Shown in pieces: positions 29,354 to 39,630 of a stretch of 64,000 nucleotides of DNA. Position 1 is the stretch's first letter. Every line of letters begins with the position of its first letter. The stretch is from Bradyrhizobium sp. 199. Its GTDB lineage: Bacteria; Pseudomonadota; Alphaproteobacteria; Rhizobiales; Xanthobacteraceae. The position numbers and the translations under genes are program-made. Location of the stretch: contig NZ_JADPJI010000005.1 in NCBI RefSeq assembly GCF_023073355.1, forward strand, positions 1,302,001 through 1,366,000. Reading direction: 5' to 3'. A model generated the notes under the pieces. It worked only from the letters and a program-made list of their open reading frames with translations, was not told the origin of the DNA and searched no databases.

Positions 29354-29400
29354 CGGCCGTTTCCTTGACCCTCTCGCGGGTCAGGGTTAATCGGCCATTA
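29351..29400 (+). other. nested inverted repeat between SPOR gene and nagZ
   Basis: TAACGGCC at the left pairs imperfectly with GGCCATTA at the right, and inside TGACCC pairs with GGGTCA around a 6-nt loop. The structure spans the whole gap and would place the nagZ start codon at the base of the stem. It may tune nagZ translation or mark a processing site. Confidence 0.4.
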
Positions 29401-30428
29401 TGAGCACGCGGGCCTTCATTACCGGCGTTTCCGGAACCGAACTGACCGCCACCGAGCGGGAGTTTATCCGTGCCCAGCGCCCATGGGGCTTCATCCTGTT
29501 CAAGCGCAACGTCGTCACACCAGCTCAAGTTGCTGCGTTGGTTGCGGAATTGCGGGCGGCGGCAGGTGCCGCCGACGCGCCTGTCCTGATCGACCAGGAA
29601 GGCGGGCGAGTGCAACGGCTGGGTCCGCCGCACTGGCCGGCCTATCCGCCCGGCGCTGTTTTCTCGAACTTGTACGACACTGATTCGGCGCTCGGGCTAA
29701 CCGCGGCACGCCTCAGCGCCCGCCTGATCGCAGCTGATCTCGCCGATCTCGGCATCACCGTGGATTGCCTGCCGCTGGCCGACGTGCCGGTGCCGGGCGC
29801 CGATGCCGTCATTGGGAACCGGGCCTACGGTACTGAGCCGGGCAAGGTCGCGGCGATCGCGCGCGCCGTCACCGAAGGGTTGGAGCAGGGCGGCGTGCTG
29901 CCGGTGCTCAAACACATTCCCGGTCATGGCCGGGCCACCGCCGACACCCATTTCAAGCTGCCGATGGTGGACACGCCGAGGGCCGAGCTGGAACAGACCG
30001 ATTTCGCGGCGTTCATGCCGCTGTCGGATCTGCCAATGGCCATGACTGCACATGTTGTGTTTAGCGCGGTCGACCCCGCCCATCCGGCGACGACATCTGC
30101 GACAATGATTGCTGACGTGATTCGCGGCGCAATCGGGTTCCAGGGTTTGTTAATGAGTGATGACGTGTCGATGAACGCGCTGTCGGGGAATATCGCCGAG
30201 CGGACCCGCGCCATCTTCGCGGCCGGCTGCGACGTGGCCCTGCATTGCAACGGCAACATCGAGGAGATGCGCGAGGTCGCCGGCCAGACACCAGAACTGT
30301 CCGGCAGGGCATTGGAGCGGGCGAACGCCGCGCTCGCCGCACGCAAGGCGCCGCAGCCGCTCGACCGCGTCGCCGCGCGCACTGAGCTGGACGCATTGAT
30401 CGCACGGGCAAACACGGCATCCGCATGA
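29400..30428 (+). CDS. nagZ: beta-N-acetylhexosaminidase (GH3)
   Basis: The 342-residue glycoside hydrolase family 3 enzyme removes N-acetylglucosamine from muropeptides during cell-wall recycling. Family blocks are present: PVLIDQEGGRVQRL, the NagZ loop KHIPGHGRATADTHFKLP with the acid/base His, and the nucleophile Asp in LLMSDDVSMNAL. The stop overlaps the scpA start by 4 bp (ATGA), showing an operon with the condensin accessory genes, as is usual in alphaproteobacteria. Confidence 0.95.
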   Translation: MSTRAFITGVSGTELTATEREFIRAQRPWGFILFKRNVVTPAQVAALVAELRAAAGAADAPVLIDQEGGRVQRLGPPHWPAYPPGAVFSNLYDTDSALGLTAARLSARLIAADLADLGITVDCLPLADVPVPGADAVIGNRAYGTEPGKVAAIARAVTEGLEQGGVLPVLKHIPGHGRATADTHFKLPMVDTPRAELEQTDFAAFMPLSDLPMAMTAHVVFSAVDPAHPATTSATMIADVIRGAIGFQGLLMSDDVSMNALSGNIAERTRAIFAAGCDVALHCNGNIEEMREVAGQTPELSGRALERANAALAARKAPQPLDRVAARTELDALIARANTASA

Positions 30429-31264
30429 CTGCAGAAATTTTATCGTTTGAGACCGGGCGGCCTGCAGAGCTCGCCGAGGATGAACCGGCGTTGGTGGTGG
30501 ACGTCGAGGGCTATGAAGGCCCGCTCGACCTGTTGCTCGCGCTGGCTCGGAACCAGAAGGTCGACCTCGCCAAGATATCGATCCTGGCACTGGCGGACCA
30601 ATATCTCCACTTCATCGAAGCCGCGCGAAAAATCCGGCTGGAGCTTGCGGCCGACTACCTCGTCATGGCGGCCTGGCTCGCCTTCCTGAAGTCGCGCCTG
30701 CTGCTGCCGGAGCCGCCGAGTGCCGAAGGCCCGAGCGCGGAGCAGATGGCAACGGCGCTCGCCAACCGTCTGCGCCGGCTGGAGGCCATCCGCGAGGCCG
30801 CCAACCGGCTGATGAACAGGCCGCAATTGCAGCGAGATATTTTCCCGCGCGGCGGACCCGAGCAGATCGCCGAGATCAAGCATCCGAAATACACGGCGAC
30901 GCTGTACGATTTGCTCACCGCCTACGCCTCGCAGCGCCAGTCGCGCGTGCTGGCGAGCGTGCATCTGGCCAAGCGCACGGTGTGGTCGCTCGCGGAGGCG
31001 CGCGCCACGCTGGAGCGGCTGGTCGGCAGCATCAGCGAGCAGGACGACTGGGGCGTGCTCGACGACTTCCTGATCCGCCACGTCGCCGATCCGACGCAGC
31101 GCGCGACGGTGTTCGCCTCGAGCTTTGCCGCCGCGCTCGAATTGGTGCGCGAAGGTCAGCTCGAACTGAACCAGAAAGAGGCGTTTGCGCCGATCTATTT
31201 CCGAAAGGGGCGCCCGAAACCGATCCCGGACGCAGTTCCTGCGCCTGATGCGCCGGTCGGTTAA
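30425..31264 (+). CDS. scpA: segregation and condensation protein A
   Basis: The 279-residue kleisin bridges the SMC heads and binds ScpB in the bacterial condensin. The N-terminal SMC-neck-binding part is clear (FEGPLDLLLALA-like: YEGPLDLLLALARNQKVDLAKI, then ADYLVMAAWLAFLKSRLLLP), and the C-terminal winged-helix end is QKEAFAPIYFRKG. It is coupled to nagZ and lies 21 bp before scpB. Confidence 0.95.
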   Translation: MTAEILSFETGRPAELAEDEPALVVDVEGYEGPLDLLLALARNQKVDLAKISILALADQYLHFIEAARKIRLELAADYLVMAAWLAFLKSRLLLPEPPSAEGPSAEQMATALANRLRRLEAIREAANRLMNRPQLQRDIFPRGGPEQIAEIKHPKYTATLYDLLTAYASQRQSRVLASVHLAKRTVWSLAEARATLERLVGSISEQDDWGVLDDFLIRHVADPTQRATVFASSFAAALELVREGQLELNQKEAFAPIYFRKGRPKPIPDAVPAPDAPVG

Positions 31265-31285
31265 GTGCAAGAAGGAGGAGCTACC

Positions 31286-32050
31286 ATGGCAAGCCTGGCT
31301 GAAGTGCGTGTAGACGAGGCCGAGCCGATGGAGAACGAAACCCAGGCACGTCCTGAGGAACTGCGGCTGCTGGAAGCGCTGCTGTTCGCTTCGAGTGAAC
31401 CGCTGGACACCGCGACGCTGGCCAAGCGCATGCCCGAGGGTGTCGACGTCAAGGCCGCGCTCGAGCAGCTCCAAGCGGACTATTCCTTGCGCGGGGTAAA
31501 TCTCGTTCGCGTCGCCAACAAATGGACCTTCCGCACCGCAGGCGATCTCGCCTGGCTGATGACGCGGGAGAGCACCGAGACCCGCCGCCTGTCGCGCGCG
31601 GCGATCGAGGTGCTGGCGATCATTGCCTATCACCAGCCGGTGACGCGCGCCGAGATCGAGGAGATCCGCGGCGTCGTCACCTCGAAGGGCACGCTCGACG
31701 TGCTGCTGGAGACCGGCTGGATCAAGCCGCGTGGCCGCCGCAAGACGCCCGGCCGTCCGTTGACCTTTGGAACCACGGAGGACTTCCTGTCGCAGTTCAC
31801 CTTGGAACAGCTCGGCGATCTGCCGGGCCTCGAGGAGCTGAAAGGCACGGGTCTGCTGGATTCGCGCCTGCCGACCGGATTCAGCGTGCCGACACCGTCC
31901 GACGATCCGCAGCTTCGTGAGGACGAGGATCCGCTGGAACCGGGCGACGAACTCGATCTGGCGCTGGCGCCTGCGGTCGAGCCCGAGACCCCGGAAGAGA
32001 CGCCGGAAGGCCGCAATGAGGACGGCGGCGAGGGTGGTACCGAGGAGTGA
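31286..32050 (+). CDS. scpB: segregation and condensation protein B
   Basis: The 254-residue winged-helix protein works with ScpA and SMC in chromosome segregation. Core blocks: LRLLEALLFASSEPL, LSRAAIEVLAIIAYHQPVTRAEIEEIRGV, and GRRKTPGRPLTFGTT. The C-terminal third is acidic and low in complexity (DEDPLEPGDELDL ... PETPEETPEG). The start at ATG 31286 follows a strong AAGGAGGAG. Confidence 0.95.
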   Translation: MASLAEVRVDEAEPMENETQARPEELRLLEALLFASSEPLDTATLAKRMPEGVDVKAALEQLQADYSLRGVNLVRVANKWTFRTAGDLAWLMTRESTETRRLSRAAIEVLAIIAYHQPVTRAEIEEIRGVVTSKGTLDVLLETGWIKPRGRRKTPGRPLTFGTTEDFLSQFTLEQLGDLPGLEELKGTGLLDSRLPTGFSVPTPSDDPQLREDEDPLEPGDELDLALAPAVEPETPEETPEGRNEDGGEGGTEE

Positions 32051-32216
32051 CACCCCGGCCATTTGTGGGCTCCCTGCGATCAGTTAACACTAGCAAGATT
32101 ACGTAGTGCCGCCAGCGAATTGGCACTGCCTTGGTCCTTGTTTTTGAGCCCTGCCAAGCCTAGGTTTCGGTGAAGATCGGCCGGGTCCCGGCCATGCGCG
32201 TTTGGAGGGTTGCAGG

Positions 32217-32450
32217 ATGGGTTCACTCAGTATTTGGCACTGGATCCTGGTGATCGCAGTGGTCCTGCTGCTGTTCGGCCGCGGCAAAATTTCGGATCTG
32301 ATGGGTGACGTGGCGCAGGGCATCAAGGCATTCAAGAAGGGCATGCAGGACGACGACAAGCCCGCCGAGAAGCCGGAGCCGGCCAAGTCCATCGAACACA
32401 ATGGTGCGCCGACTGCGGCGCGGTCCGACGTCGGCAGCAAGGCCGTCTGA
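32217..32450 (+). CDS. tatA: twin-arginine translocase subunit TatA
   Basis: The 77-residue pore-forming subunit of the Tat system exports folded proteins. It has one N-terminal transmembrane helix ([15 protein letters not shown]), the hinge [12 protein letters not shown], and an amphipathic helix ([12 protein letters not shown]), then a short charged tail. The first Tat gene of a tatABC set; ATG 32217 follows GGAGGGTTGCAGG. Confidence 0.96.
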   Translation: MGSLSIWHWILVIAVVLLLFGRGKISDLMGDVAQGIKAFKKGMQDDDKPAEKPEPAKSIEHNGAPTAARSDVGSKAV

Positions 32451-32539
32451 GCCGAAAGAAGCACGCGAGACGCGGCCAGCGCCCCGATCCTGCGCGCGAG
32501 GGTTGGGCCGGCTGCGGCTTGGCGTGAACGGAAGACCTC

Positions 32540-33097
32540 ATGTTCGATATCGGGTGGAGTGAACTGGTCCTCATCGGGGTCGTGGCCCTGATCGCCATCG
32601 GCCCGAAAGAGCTGCCGGGCGTGCTGCGCATGGTCGGACAGTGGATGGGCAAAGCGCGCAAGATGGCCGCCGAATTCCAGGGGCAATTCCAGGAAGCGAT
32701 GCGCGAGGCCGAAATGGCCGACCTCAAGAAGAGCTTCGACGAAGTCAAGGAAGCCGCCACGGGATTCAATCCGCTGACCTCGCTCCAGAGGGACGTCAGC
32801 GACGCGCTCCGCGTCGATGCGCTGGACAAGCCTGCGGAGACGTCCGCGACGACTGCCGTTGAACCTCCGACGACTTCAAGCGAAGCGTCGACGACTTCAA
32901 GTGAAGCGTCGGCGAATTCAAGCGAAGTGCCGACGACGCCCACCACGCCGGAAGCCCCGACGCCCGCGACCTTCATGGAAGCCGAGGCGCATGCGGCTGC
33001 GAACGAGCCGCTTGCGATCACGCGTGAGGTCGAACAGGCGCAGGTTGCGCAGGACACCGCGCCATCCGAAGCGATCAAGGACGCCAAAGCGTCATGA
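32540..33097 (+). CDS. tatB: twin-arginine translocase subunit TatB
   Basis: The 185-residue receptor-complex subunit pairs with TatC to bind twin-arginine signal peptides. The N-terminus ([27 protein letters not shown]) has the conserved Glu and the GPKELP hinge, followed by a long amphipathic helix. The C-terminal tail carries three tandem 7-residue units rich in Thr, Ser and Glu. The gene overlaps tatC by 4 bp. Confidence 0.96.
   Translation: MFDIGWSELVLIGVVALIAIGPKELPGVLRMVGQWMGKARKMAAEFQGQFQEAMREAEMADLKKSFDEVKEAATGFNPLTSLQRDVSDALRVDALDKPAETSATTAVEPPTTSSEASTTSSEASANSSEVPTTPTTPEAPTPATFMEAEAHAAANEPLAITREVEQAQVAQDTAPSEAIKDAKAS
32868..32930 (+). repeat. three tandem 21-bp units inside tatB
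   Basis: Units 32868-32888, 32889-32909 and 32910-32930 differ at few positions (CGACGACTTCAAGCGAAGCGT and variants). Each encodes a TTSSEAS-like heptad in the disordered tail of TatB. Slippage or unequal exchange would change tail length without breaking the frame. Confidence 0.9.
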
Positions 33098-33909
33098 GCG
33101 ACGCCGATATCGAGGCCAGCAAAGCCCCGCTGATGGACCATTTGATCGAGCTGCGCTCGCGGCTGATCAAGGCGCTGCTCGGCTTCGGCATTGCATTCAT
33201 CTTCTGCTTCTTCTTCGCCAAGCAGATTTACAACGTGCTGGTCTGGCCGTTCGTCTGGATCGCGGGTCCCGAGAACTCGAAATTCATCTACACGGCGCTG
33301 CTGGAATATTTCATCACCCAACTCAAGCTCGCGCTGTTCGGCGCCGGCTTCATCTCGTTCCCGATCGTCGCGACCCAGATCTACAAGTTCGTTGCGCCCG
33401 GGCTGTACAAGCACGAGAAGCAGGCCTTCCTGCCGTATCTGGTCGCGACGCCGTTCTTCTTCGTGCTCGGCGCGGCACTGGTCTATTTCGTCGTGCTGCC
33501 GATGCTGGTCCGCTTCTCGCTCGGCATGCAGCAGGCCGGCGGCGACGAGACCGCGCAGATCCAGCTCCTGCCCAAGGTCGGCGAATATCTGTCGCTGATG
33601 ATGTCGCTGATCTTCGCCTTCGGCATCGCCTTCCAGCTTCCGGTGATCCTGACTCTGCTCGGCCGGATCGGCATCGTGACTTCGAAGATGCTGCGCGAGA
33701 AGCGCCGCTATTTCATCGTCATCGCCTTCGTCATCGCGGCCGTGCTGACCCCGCCTGATGTGCTGAGCCAATGCTCGCTCGCGATCCCCTTGATGGCGCT
33801 TTACGAGGGCTCGATCATCGCGGTCGGAATCGTGGAGAAGAGGGCGGCGGCAGCCGCGCCGGCGACCACCGGCACCGACGTCTCGACGCCGGCTAATCCG
33901 GCGGAGTAG
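33094..33909 (+). CDS. tatC: twin-arginine translocase subunit TatC
   Basis: The 271-residue, six-helix membrane protein is the core of the Tat signal-peptide receptor. Family blocks are present: [15 protein letters not shown] at the cytoplasmic N-terminus, [12 protein letters not shown], and [24 protein letters not shown] near the C-terminus. It is translationally coupled to tatB. Confidence 0.96.
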   Translation: MSDADIEASKAPLMDHLIELRSRLIKALLGFGIAFIFCFFFAKQIYNVLVWPFVWIAGPENSKFIYTALLEYFITQLKLALFGAGFISFPIVATQIYKFVAPGLYKHEKQAFLPYLVATPFFFVLGAALVYFVVLPMLVRFSLGMQQAGGDETAQIQLLPKVGEYLSLMMSLIFAFGIAFQLPVILTLLGRIGIVTSKMLREKRRYFIVIAFVIAAVLTPPDVLSQCSLAIPLMALYEGSIIAVGIVEKRAAAAAPATTGTDVSTPANPAE

Positions 33910-33923
33910 GGGCCCAACTCCCG

Positions 33924-34026
33924 GTGTCATTCCCCGCGAAGGCGGGGAATCCGGTACGCGGCGGTTTCTCGGGGAATCACTGACGTCACTGGAATACTGG
34001 ATCGCCCGCTTTCGCGGGCCATGACA
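33924..34026. repeat. palindromic intergenic repeat between tatC and serS
   Basis: Outer arms TGTCAT (33925-33930) and ATGACA (34021-34026) enclose two hairpins: ATTCCCCGC/GCGGGGAAT at the left and GATCGCCCGC/GCGGGC at the right. Its right hairpin is close to the terminator-like hairpin at 39585-39608. I recall this as a common bradyrhizobial repeat type. Confidence 0.75.
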
Positions 34027-34035
34027 GAGTGCTAG

Positions 34036-35428
<1,393 letters not shown>

Positions 35429-35430
<2 letters not shown>

Positions 35431-35479
35431 AGCGTTTTCGAGCGAAGTGGATCCGGTTCGCGCAAGAAAAACGCGTCGA
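35429..35479. repeat. short palindromic repeat after serS
   Basis: It begins at the serS stop codon. GCGTTTT (35432-35438) pairs with AAAACGC (35467-35473), with GAGCGAAGTGGATCCGGTTCGC between. I recall very similar elements in many bradyrhizobial intergenic regions. Confidence 0.65.
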
Positions 35480-35582
35480 AACACGAACCGCGTCGTTCGT
35501 CTGAAATGCTGGAAACGAGCGGTTGCGAAGATCGGCCGGCCGGTTATCCTGCCGGCCATCCGACAACGCGAACCCACCGTTC

Positions 35583-35945
35583 ATGGCCTTGCACCGCGAC
35601 ATCTTCTGGGTGGGCAGACAATGGGCGGTGACGGCTGCCGGCATCCAGGCCGTGGACCAGCGCCTGCGTGGCGTGCTCGACATCGAGATCGCGCGGCTGT
35701 GGGACGACGATCTCGTGCAGAGCCGGCGGGCCAAGCCGGGTGTGAATGCGGCAGATTTCGACAAGGCGCTAACGATGGCGCGCGAACGCTTTCCGCAGGC
35801 GCCGGAGGCGAACCCGTTCGTTGCGCAATTGGAAGCGCTCGGCGTGATCGAGGCTCCGGTCGCGGCCCCGGTACTGCCGCTGATGAAGCTGCGTGCGGAG
35901 GGCCGGCTGGCGCGCTTTATGCCGCAATGGCGCATCCGCCGGTAA
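35583..35945 (+). CDS. conserved protein of unknown function
   Basis: This 120-residue protein begins MALHRDIFWVGRQWAVTAAGIQAVDQRL. It has no signal peptide or long hydrophobic segment and is rich in Ala and Arg. It sits between serS and surE in the same direction and is at a position that I recall being occupied by a short hypothetical gene in relatives. An upstream in-frame codon at 35523 lies in the repeat region and is unlikely. The function is unknown. Confidence 0.7.
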   Translation: MALHRDIFWVGRQWAVTAAGIQAVDQRLRGVLDIEIARLWDDDLVQSRRAKPGVNAADFDKALTMARERFPQAPEANPFVAQLEALGVIEAPVAAPVLPLMKLRAEGRLARFMPQWRIRR

Positions 35946-36050
35946 ACGGATCAAGCCGGAACCCGCCACAGGGACCCCGAGCGGCCGGTTTGCCTGATCG
36001 GCCAGAGCCGGATAAGACGGCTCAGACCCCCTTCTGGATCGACCCTTCGC

Positions 36051-36818
36051 ATGCGCATCCTCTGCACCAATGACGACGGCATCCACGCTCCCGGCCTTGA
36101 GGTCGTGGAGGAGATCGCGCGCGCTCTGTCCGACGATGTCTGGGTGGTTGCACCTGAGCTCGACCAGTCCGGCGTGTCGCATTCCCTGTCGCTGAATGAC
36201 CCCTTGCGCCTGCGTGAAGTCGGGCCCCGGCACTTTGCCGTGCGCGGCACGCCGACCGACTGCGTCATCATGGGCGCGCGACATATCCTTGGGCCCAAAC
36301 TGCCCGATATCGTGCTGTCCGGGGTCAACAAGGGCCGCAACGTCGCCGAGGACGTGGTCTATTCCGGCACCATCGCCGGCGCCTTGGAGGGCACCATCCT
36401 GGGGTTGCCGTCGTTCGCGCTCTCGCAGGAGTTCAGCGTCGAGACCCGCGAGCACATGCCGTGGGACACCGCGCGAAAATTCGGGCCCGACATCCTGCGC
36501 AAGGTGATCGCCGCCGGCATCCCGAAGGACACCGTCATCAACGTCAATTTCCCGTCCTGCGCGCCGGAGGATGTGCTGGGCATCCGCGTCACGCGCCAGG
36601 GCAAACGCAATCTGGGTTTCTTGCGGATCGACGAGCGCAAGGACGGCCGGGGCAATCCCTATTTCTGGATCGGCTTCGAGCGCACGGCGATGATGGACAC
36701 ACCGGCTGACGGCACCGATCTTGCGGCGCTTCGCGAGCGCTATGTCTCGGTCACGCCGCTCAGGCTCGACCGCACCAACGAGGCGTTTTCGGAAGAGCTC
36801 AGCGCGACGCTGAAATAG
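36051..36818 (+). CDS. surE: 5'/3'-nucleotidase SurE
   Basis: The 255-residue metal-dependent nucleoside monophosphatase acts in stationary-phase survival. The N-terminal metal-binding signature MRILCTNDDGIHAPGL, the PDIVLSGVNKGRNVAEDVVYSGTI block, and the VNVNFP motif are clear. Together with pcm and the LysM/M23 gene it forms the well-known surE-pcm-nlpD order, here split by a minus-strand regulator gene. Confidence 0.96.
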   Translation: MRILCTNDDGIHAPGLEVVEEIARALSDDVWVVAPELDQSGVSHSLSLNDPLRLREVGPRHFAVRGTPTDCVIMGARHILGPKLPDIVLSGVNKGRNVAEDVVYSGTIAGALEGTILGLPSFALSQEFSVETREHMPWDTARKFGPDILRKVIAAGIPKDTVINVNFPSCAPEDVLGIRVTRQGKRNLGFLRIDERKDGRGNPYFWIGFERTAMMDTPADGTDLAALRERYVSVTPLRLDRTNEAFSEELSATLK

Positions 36819-36821
36819 CAG

Positions 36822-37193
36822 CTAACCGCCGCGAAGCGCGGCTTCGATGGTCTTGCCGAGGGCGTCGAGCTGAAACGGTTTCTGAAGCGCCGGCCGGTCG
36901 CGGTACTGCTCGGGCAGGCCGGAGGAGCCATAGCCGGTGGCAAAGATGAACGGGCAGCCCTTGGCCTTGATCACGTCGGCGACCGGCGAGATCACCTTGC
37001 CGTTGACGTTGACGTCGAGAATGGCGATGTCGAACTCGGTCGCCTGGGCGAGCCGCATGGCCTCGGTGATGTCGCCCGCCTCGGCAGCCACCTTGTAGCC
37101 GAGCTCTTCGAGCATGTCCGCGACCATCATTCTGATCATCACCTCGTCCTCGACGAGGAATACAGAGCGGCCCGAAAGCCCTGTCGCGGTCAT
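36822..37193 (-). CDS. stand-alone receiver-domain protein inserted between surE and pcm
   Basis: A 123-residue receiver domain: acidic pair in LVEDEVMIRMMV, phospho-Asp in AILDVNVNG, Thr in FATGYG and Lys in LQKPFQLD. No output domain. The ATG at 37193 has AAGGA before it; ATG 37211 has none. It faces against surE, with only 3 bp between the stops, and its promoter region is shared with pcm. The partner kinase is not evident in the window. Confidence 0.87.
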   Translation of the reverse strand: MTATGLSGRSVFLVEDEVMIRMMVADMLEELGYKVAAEAGDITEAMRLAQATEFDIAILDVNVNGKVISPVADVIKAKGCPFIFATGYGSSGLPEQYRDRPALQKPFQLDALGKTIEAALRGG

Positions 37194-37417
37194 GATTGAG
37201 TCCTTGCCCATTGCCAAAAACGTTCGCAGATAACACGAATTGACGCAATGCGCGTTTCGACCAACGTACGGCTGAACATGGTCATCGCGGCTTGTTCGTG
37301 GCAAGCCAATTTGTGGTCAAATGCGCCACCCGAAGAGTATCATGAGTTCCCCAGCAGGAACAGGATTCTGGCGCCCGGCTTGACCCCACCGAGTCCGGCA
37401 AGACAGCGTAATCAACA

Positions 37418-38065
37418 ATGACCAATCAGCACCCGCCGGAAAAGATGATGTTTCAGCTCACGCTGAGGCGTCGGGGCATCAGCGATCAGGCGGTGCTGCG
37501 AGCCATGGAGGAGGTGCCGCGCGAGCTTTTCGTCGACGAGGCCGACCGCGAGGGCGCCTACCGCGACAGCGCGCTGCCGATCGCCTGTGGACAGACCATC
37601 AGCCAGCCCTTCGTGGTGGCCTATATGACCGAGCAGCTCCAGCTCCGGAAGCAGCATCGGGTGCTCGAGATCGGGGCCGGTTCCGGCTATCAGGCGGCCG
37701 TGCTGTCGCGGCTCGCGGGGCAGGTGCTCACGGTCGAACGCTATCGCAAGCTCGCGGACACCGCACGCGCGAGGCTTGAAAAGCTCGGCTGTCACAATGT
37801 CGAGGTGATGCTTGGCGACGGGCTCAATCTGCCGGCCAATATCGGCGCGTTCGATCGCATCATCGTCACCGCGGCGGTGGAGCAGCTTCCGGAGAATTTG
37901 GTCGAACGGCTTGAGGTTGGCGGCATCCTGATCGCGCCGGTCGGCCCGCATCAGGGCGTGCAGACGTTGATCCGCCTGACCCGCAGCGAAGCCGGGATCG
38001 AGCGCAAGGAACTCCTCGACGTCCGCTTCGTGCCGGCACTGCCCGGTGTGGCGCGGGAGCTGTAG
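37418..38065 (+). CDS. pcm: protein-L-isoaspartate O-methyltransferase
   Basis: The 215-residue enzyme methylates isoaspartyl residues in damaged proteins using S-adenosylmethionine. The SAM-binding block [18 protein letters not shown] and the family blocks [17 protein letters not shown] and [14 protein letters not shown] are present. It is followed by the LysM/M23 lipoprotein gene, the usual pcm-nlpD order. Confidence 0.96.
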   Translation: MTNQHPPEKMMFQLTLRRRGISDQAVLRAMEEVPRELFVDEADREGAYRDSALPIACGQTISQPFVVAYMTEQLQLRKQHRVLEIGAGSGYQAAVLSRLAGQVLTVERYRKLADTARARLEKLGCHNVEVMLGDGLNLPANIGAFDRIIVTAAVEQLPENLVERLEVGGILIAPVGPHQGVQTLIRLTRSEAGIERKELLDVRFVPALPGVAREL

Positions 38066-38174
38066 ATTTCCGGATTGGCTGTGCCGCCAACATCTTATTG
38101 GGAGGGTTAAGCCGTTATTTACTCGGCGCGTGTTTACTTAAAAGACCAGTTCTGTTGCGTACGAGTGAGTAACC

Positions 38175-39557
38175 ATGTCCGTCGTCGCCGAGTTGCTTTA
38201 CTCGCGCCGCGTACCGCAGGTCGCGGTGCTGGCGCTGATCTCCTTCAGCTTCGCAGGTTGCAGCGCCGACATGTCGTCGCGGCTGTCCCAGTCGAACCTC
38301 TCCAACCCCTTTGCCTCAGACCAGACCGGTTCGGTGCAGCAGGCGCCGCCGCCGCAGCGTGAGCTACCGCAATATTCGCGGCCGCAAACGCAGCCCGGTT
38401 CTTATCAGTCGCAGCCTTTGCCGCCTGCGGTGTCCGCGCCGCAATCCTATCCCGCAGCGGCAGCTGGCGGGGTGTCCGGAGGCGGGCGCGGCGTCAGCTC
38501 TTACGCGCCCCCGGCGCAGCCGCATCTGGAAACCACGGCCACCGTGCCGCCGCGCTCCGTTGCAGCCGCTCAGCCGACTGGCGGGACCAAGATCATCGTC
38601 GGGACCAGCGACACGCTCGACGTGCTCGCCAAGCGCTATCACGTCACGCCGCAGGCGATCCTTGCCGCCAACGGCTACAAGGGCCCACGCGCGCTCTCGC
38701 CCGGCCAGCAGATCATCATCCCGCATCCGGCCACGGCCGCTGCACCTGCGGCCGTGATGGCTCCCGTCGCGGCGGCTCCCGCTGCGAAGCCGGTCGCGGC
38801 CATGGCTGCGCCATCGAGCACCCACTTCGTCAATCATGGCGACACGCTCGCCAGCATTGCCCGCAAGAACCATATTTCGTCGGCCGAGCTTGCCCGTGCC
38901 AACGGCCTCGATCCCTCGACCAAGCTCAAGCTCGGCACCAAGCTGACCGTGCCCGGTGTCAAGACCGCCGCCGTTTCAGCTCCGGTTGCTGCGGCCCCGG
39001 TCGGGGCTGCTCCGCTGGCGGGGACGCTGCAGCCGGTTGCCGCAGCTCCCGCGCCGACCACCAAGATGGCGGCAGTCGCCGCACCGGTGCAGAGCGCGCG
39101 TCTTGCCCAGGCCGCGGCGAACGTCGAAGAGAAACCCGCCGAGACCCCGGCAAAGGCTGCTGAGACCACCAGCGCGCTGCCAACCTTCCGCTGGCCGGTG
39201 CGCGGCAAGGTGGTCACGAGCTACGGCGCCAAGACCAACGGAAAGTCCAATGACGGCATCAATCTCGCAGTGCCCGAGGGGACGCCGGTCAAGGCGGCCG
39301 AAGACGGTGTCGTCGCCTATTCCGGCAACGAGCTGAAAGGTTACGGCAATCTGGTCCTGGTTCGGCATTCCAACGGCTACGTCACCGCATATGCCCATGC
39401 GAGTGAGCTGCTGGTGAAGCGCGGCGATCCTATCAAGCGCGGTCAGGTCATTGCCAAGTCGGGTCAATCCGGGGAGGTGGCGTCGCCGCAGCTCCACTTC
39501 GAGATCCGTAAGGGATCGAGCCCGGTTGACCCGCTTCAATTCCTGAACGGGGCGTAA
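38175..39557 (+). CDS. LysM and M23 peptidase-domain lipoprotein (NlpD-like)
   Basis: A 460-residue envelope protein. The N-terminus has a lipobox (ALISFSFAGC). Two LysM domains follow (about residues 138-180, IIVGTSDTLDVLAKRYHV; and about 215-258, VNHGDTLASIARKNHI), separated by Pro/Ala linkers. The C-terminal M23 domain includes GINLAVPEGTPVKAAEDGVVAYSG and SPQLHFEIRKG. The HxxxD zinc ligand positions of active enzymes appear replaced (NDGINLAV), so it is probably a degenerate amidase activator like NlpD or EnvC rather than a peptidase. Confidence 0.9.
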   Translation: MSVVAELLYSRRVPQVAVLALISFSFAGCSADMSSRLSQSNLSNPFASDQTGSVQQAPPPQRELPQYSRPQTQPGSYQSQPLPPAVSAPQSYPAAAAGGVSGGGRGVSSYAPPAQPHLETTATVPPRSVAAAQPTGGTKIIVGTSDTLDVLAKRYHVTPQAILAANGYKGPRALSPGQQIIIPHPATAAAPAAVMAPVAAAPAAKPVAAMAAPSSTHFVNHGDTLASIARKNHISSAELARANGLDPSTKLKLGTKLTVPGVKTAAVSAPVAAAPVGAAPLAGTLQPVAAAPAPTTKMAAVAAPVQSARLAQAAANVEEKPAETPAKAAETTSALPTFRWPVRGKVVTSYGAKTNGKSNDGINLAVPEGTPVKAAEDGVVAYSGNELKGYGNLVLVRHSNGYVTAYAHASELLVKRGDPIKRGQVIAKSGQSGEVASPQLHFEIRKGSSPVDPLQFLNGA

Positions 39558-39584
39558 GGCGCCGTCAGGCCGTCGGATCGCAAT

Positions 39585-39615
39585 GATCGCCCGCGAAAGC
39601 GGGCGATCTCGTTTT
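39585..39615. terminator. hairpin terminator between convergent genes
   Basis: A perfect 10-bp stem (GATCGCCCGC/GCGGGCGATC) with a GAAA tetraloop is followed by TCGTTTT. It lies between the converging ends of the LysM/M23 gene and the DUF815 gene, so it can end transcription from the left. It shares its stem sequence with the repeat at 33924-34026. Confidence 0.75.
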
Positions 39616-39630
39616 GCCTGATCGCTCTCG

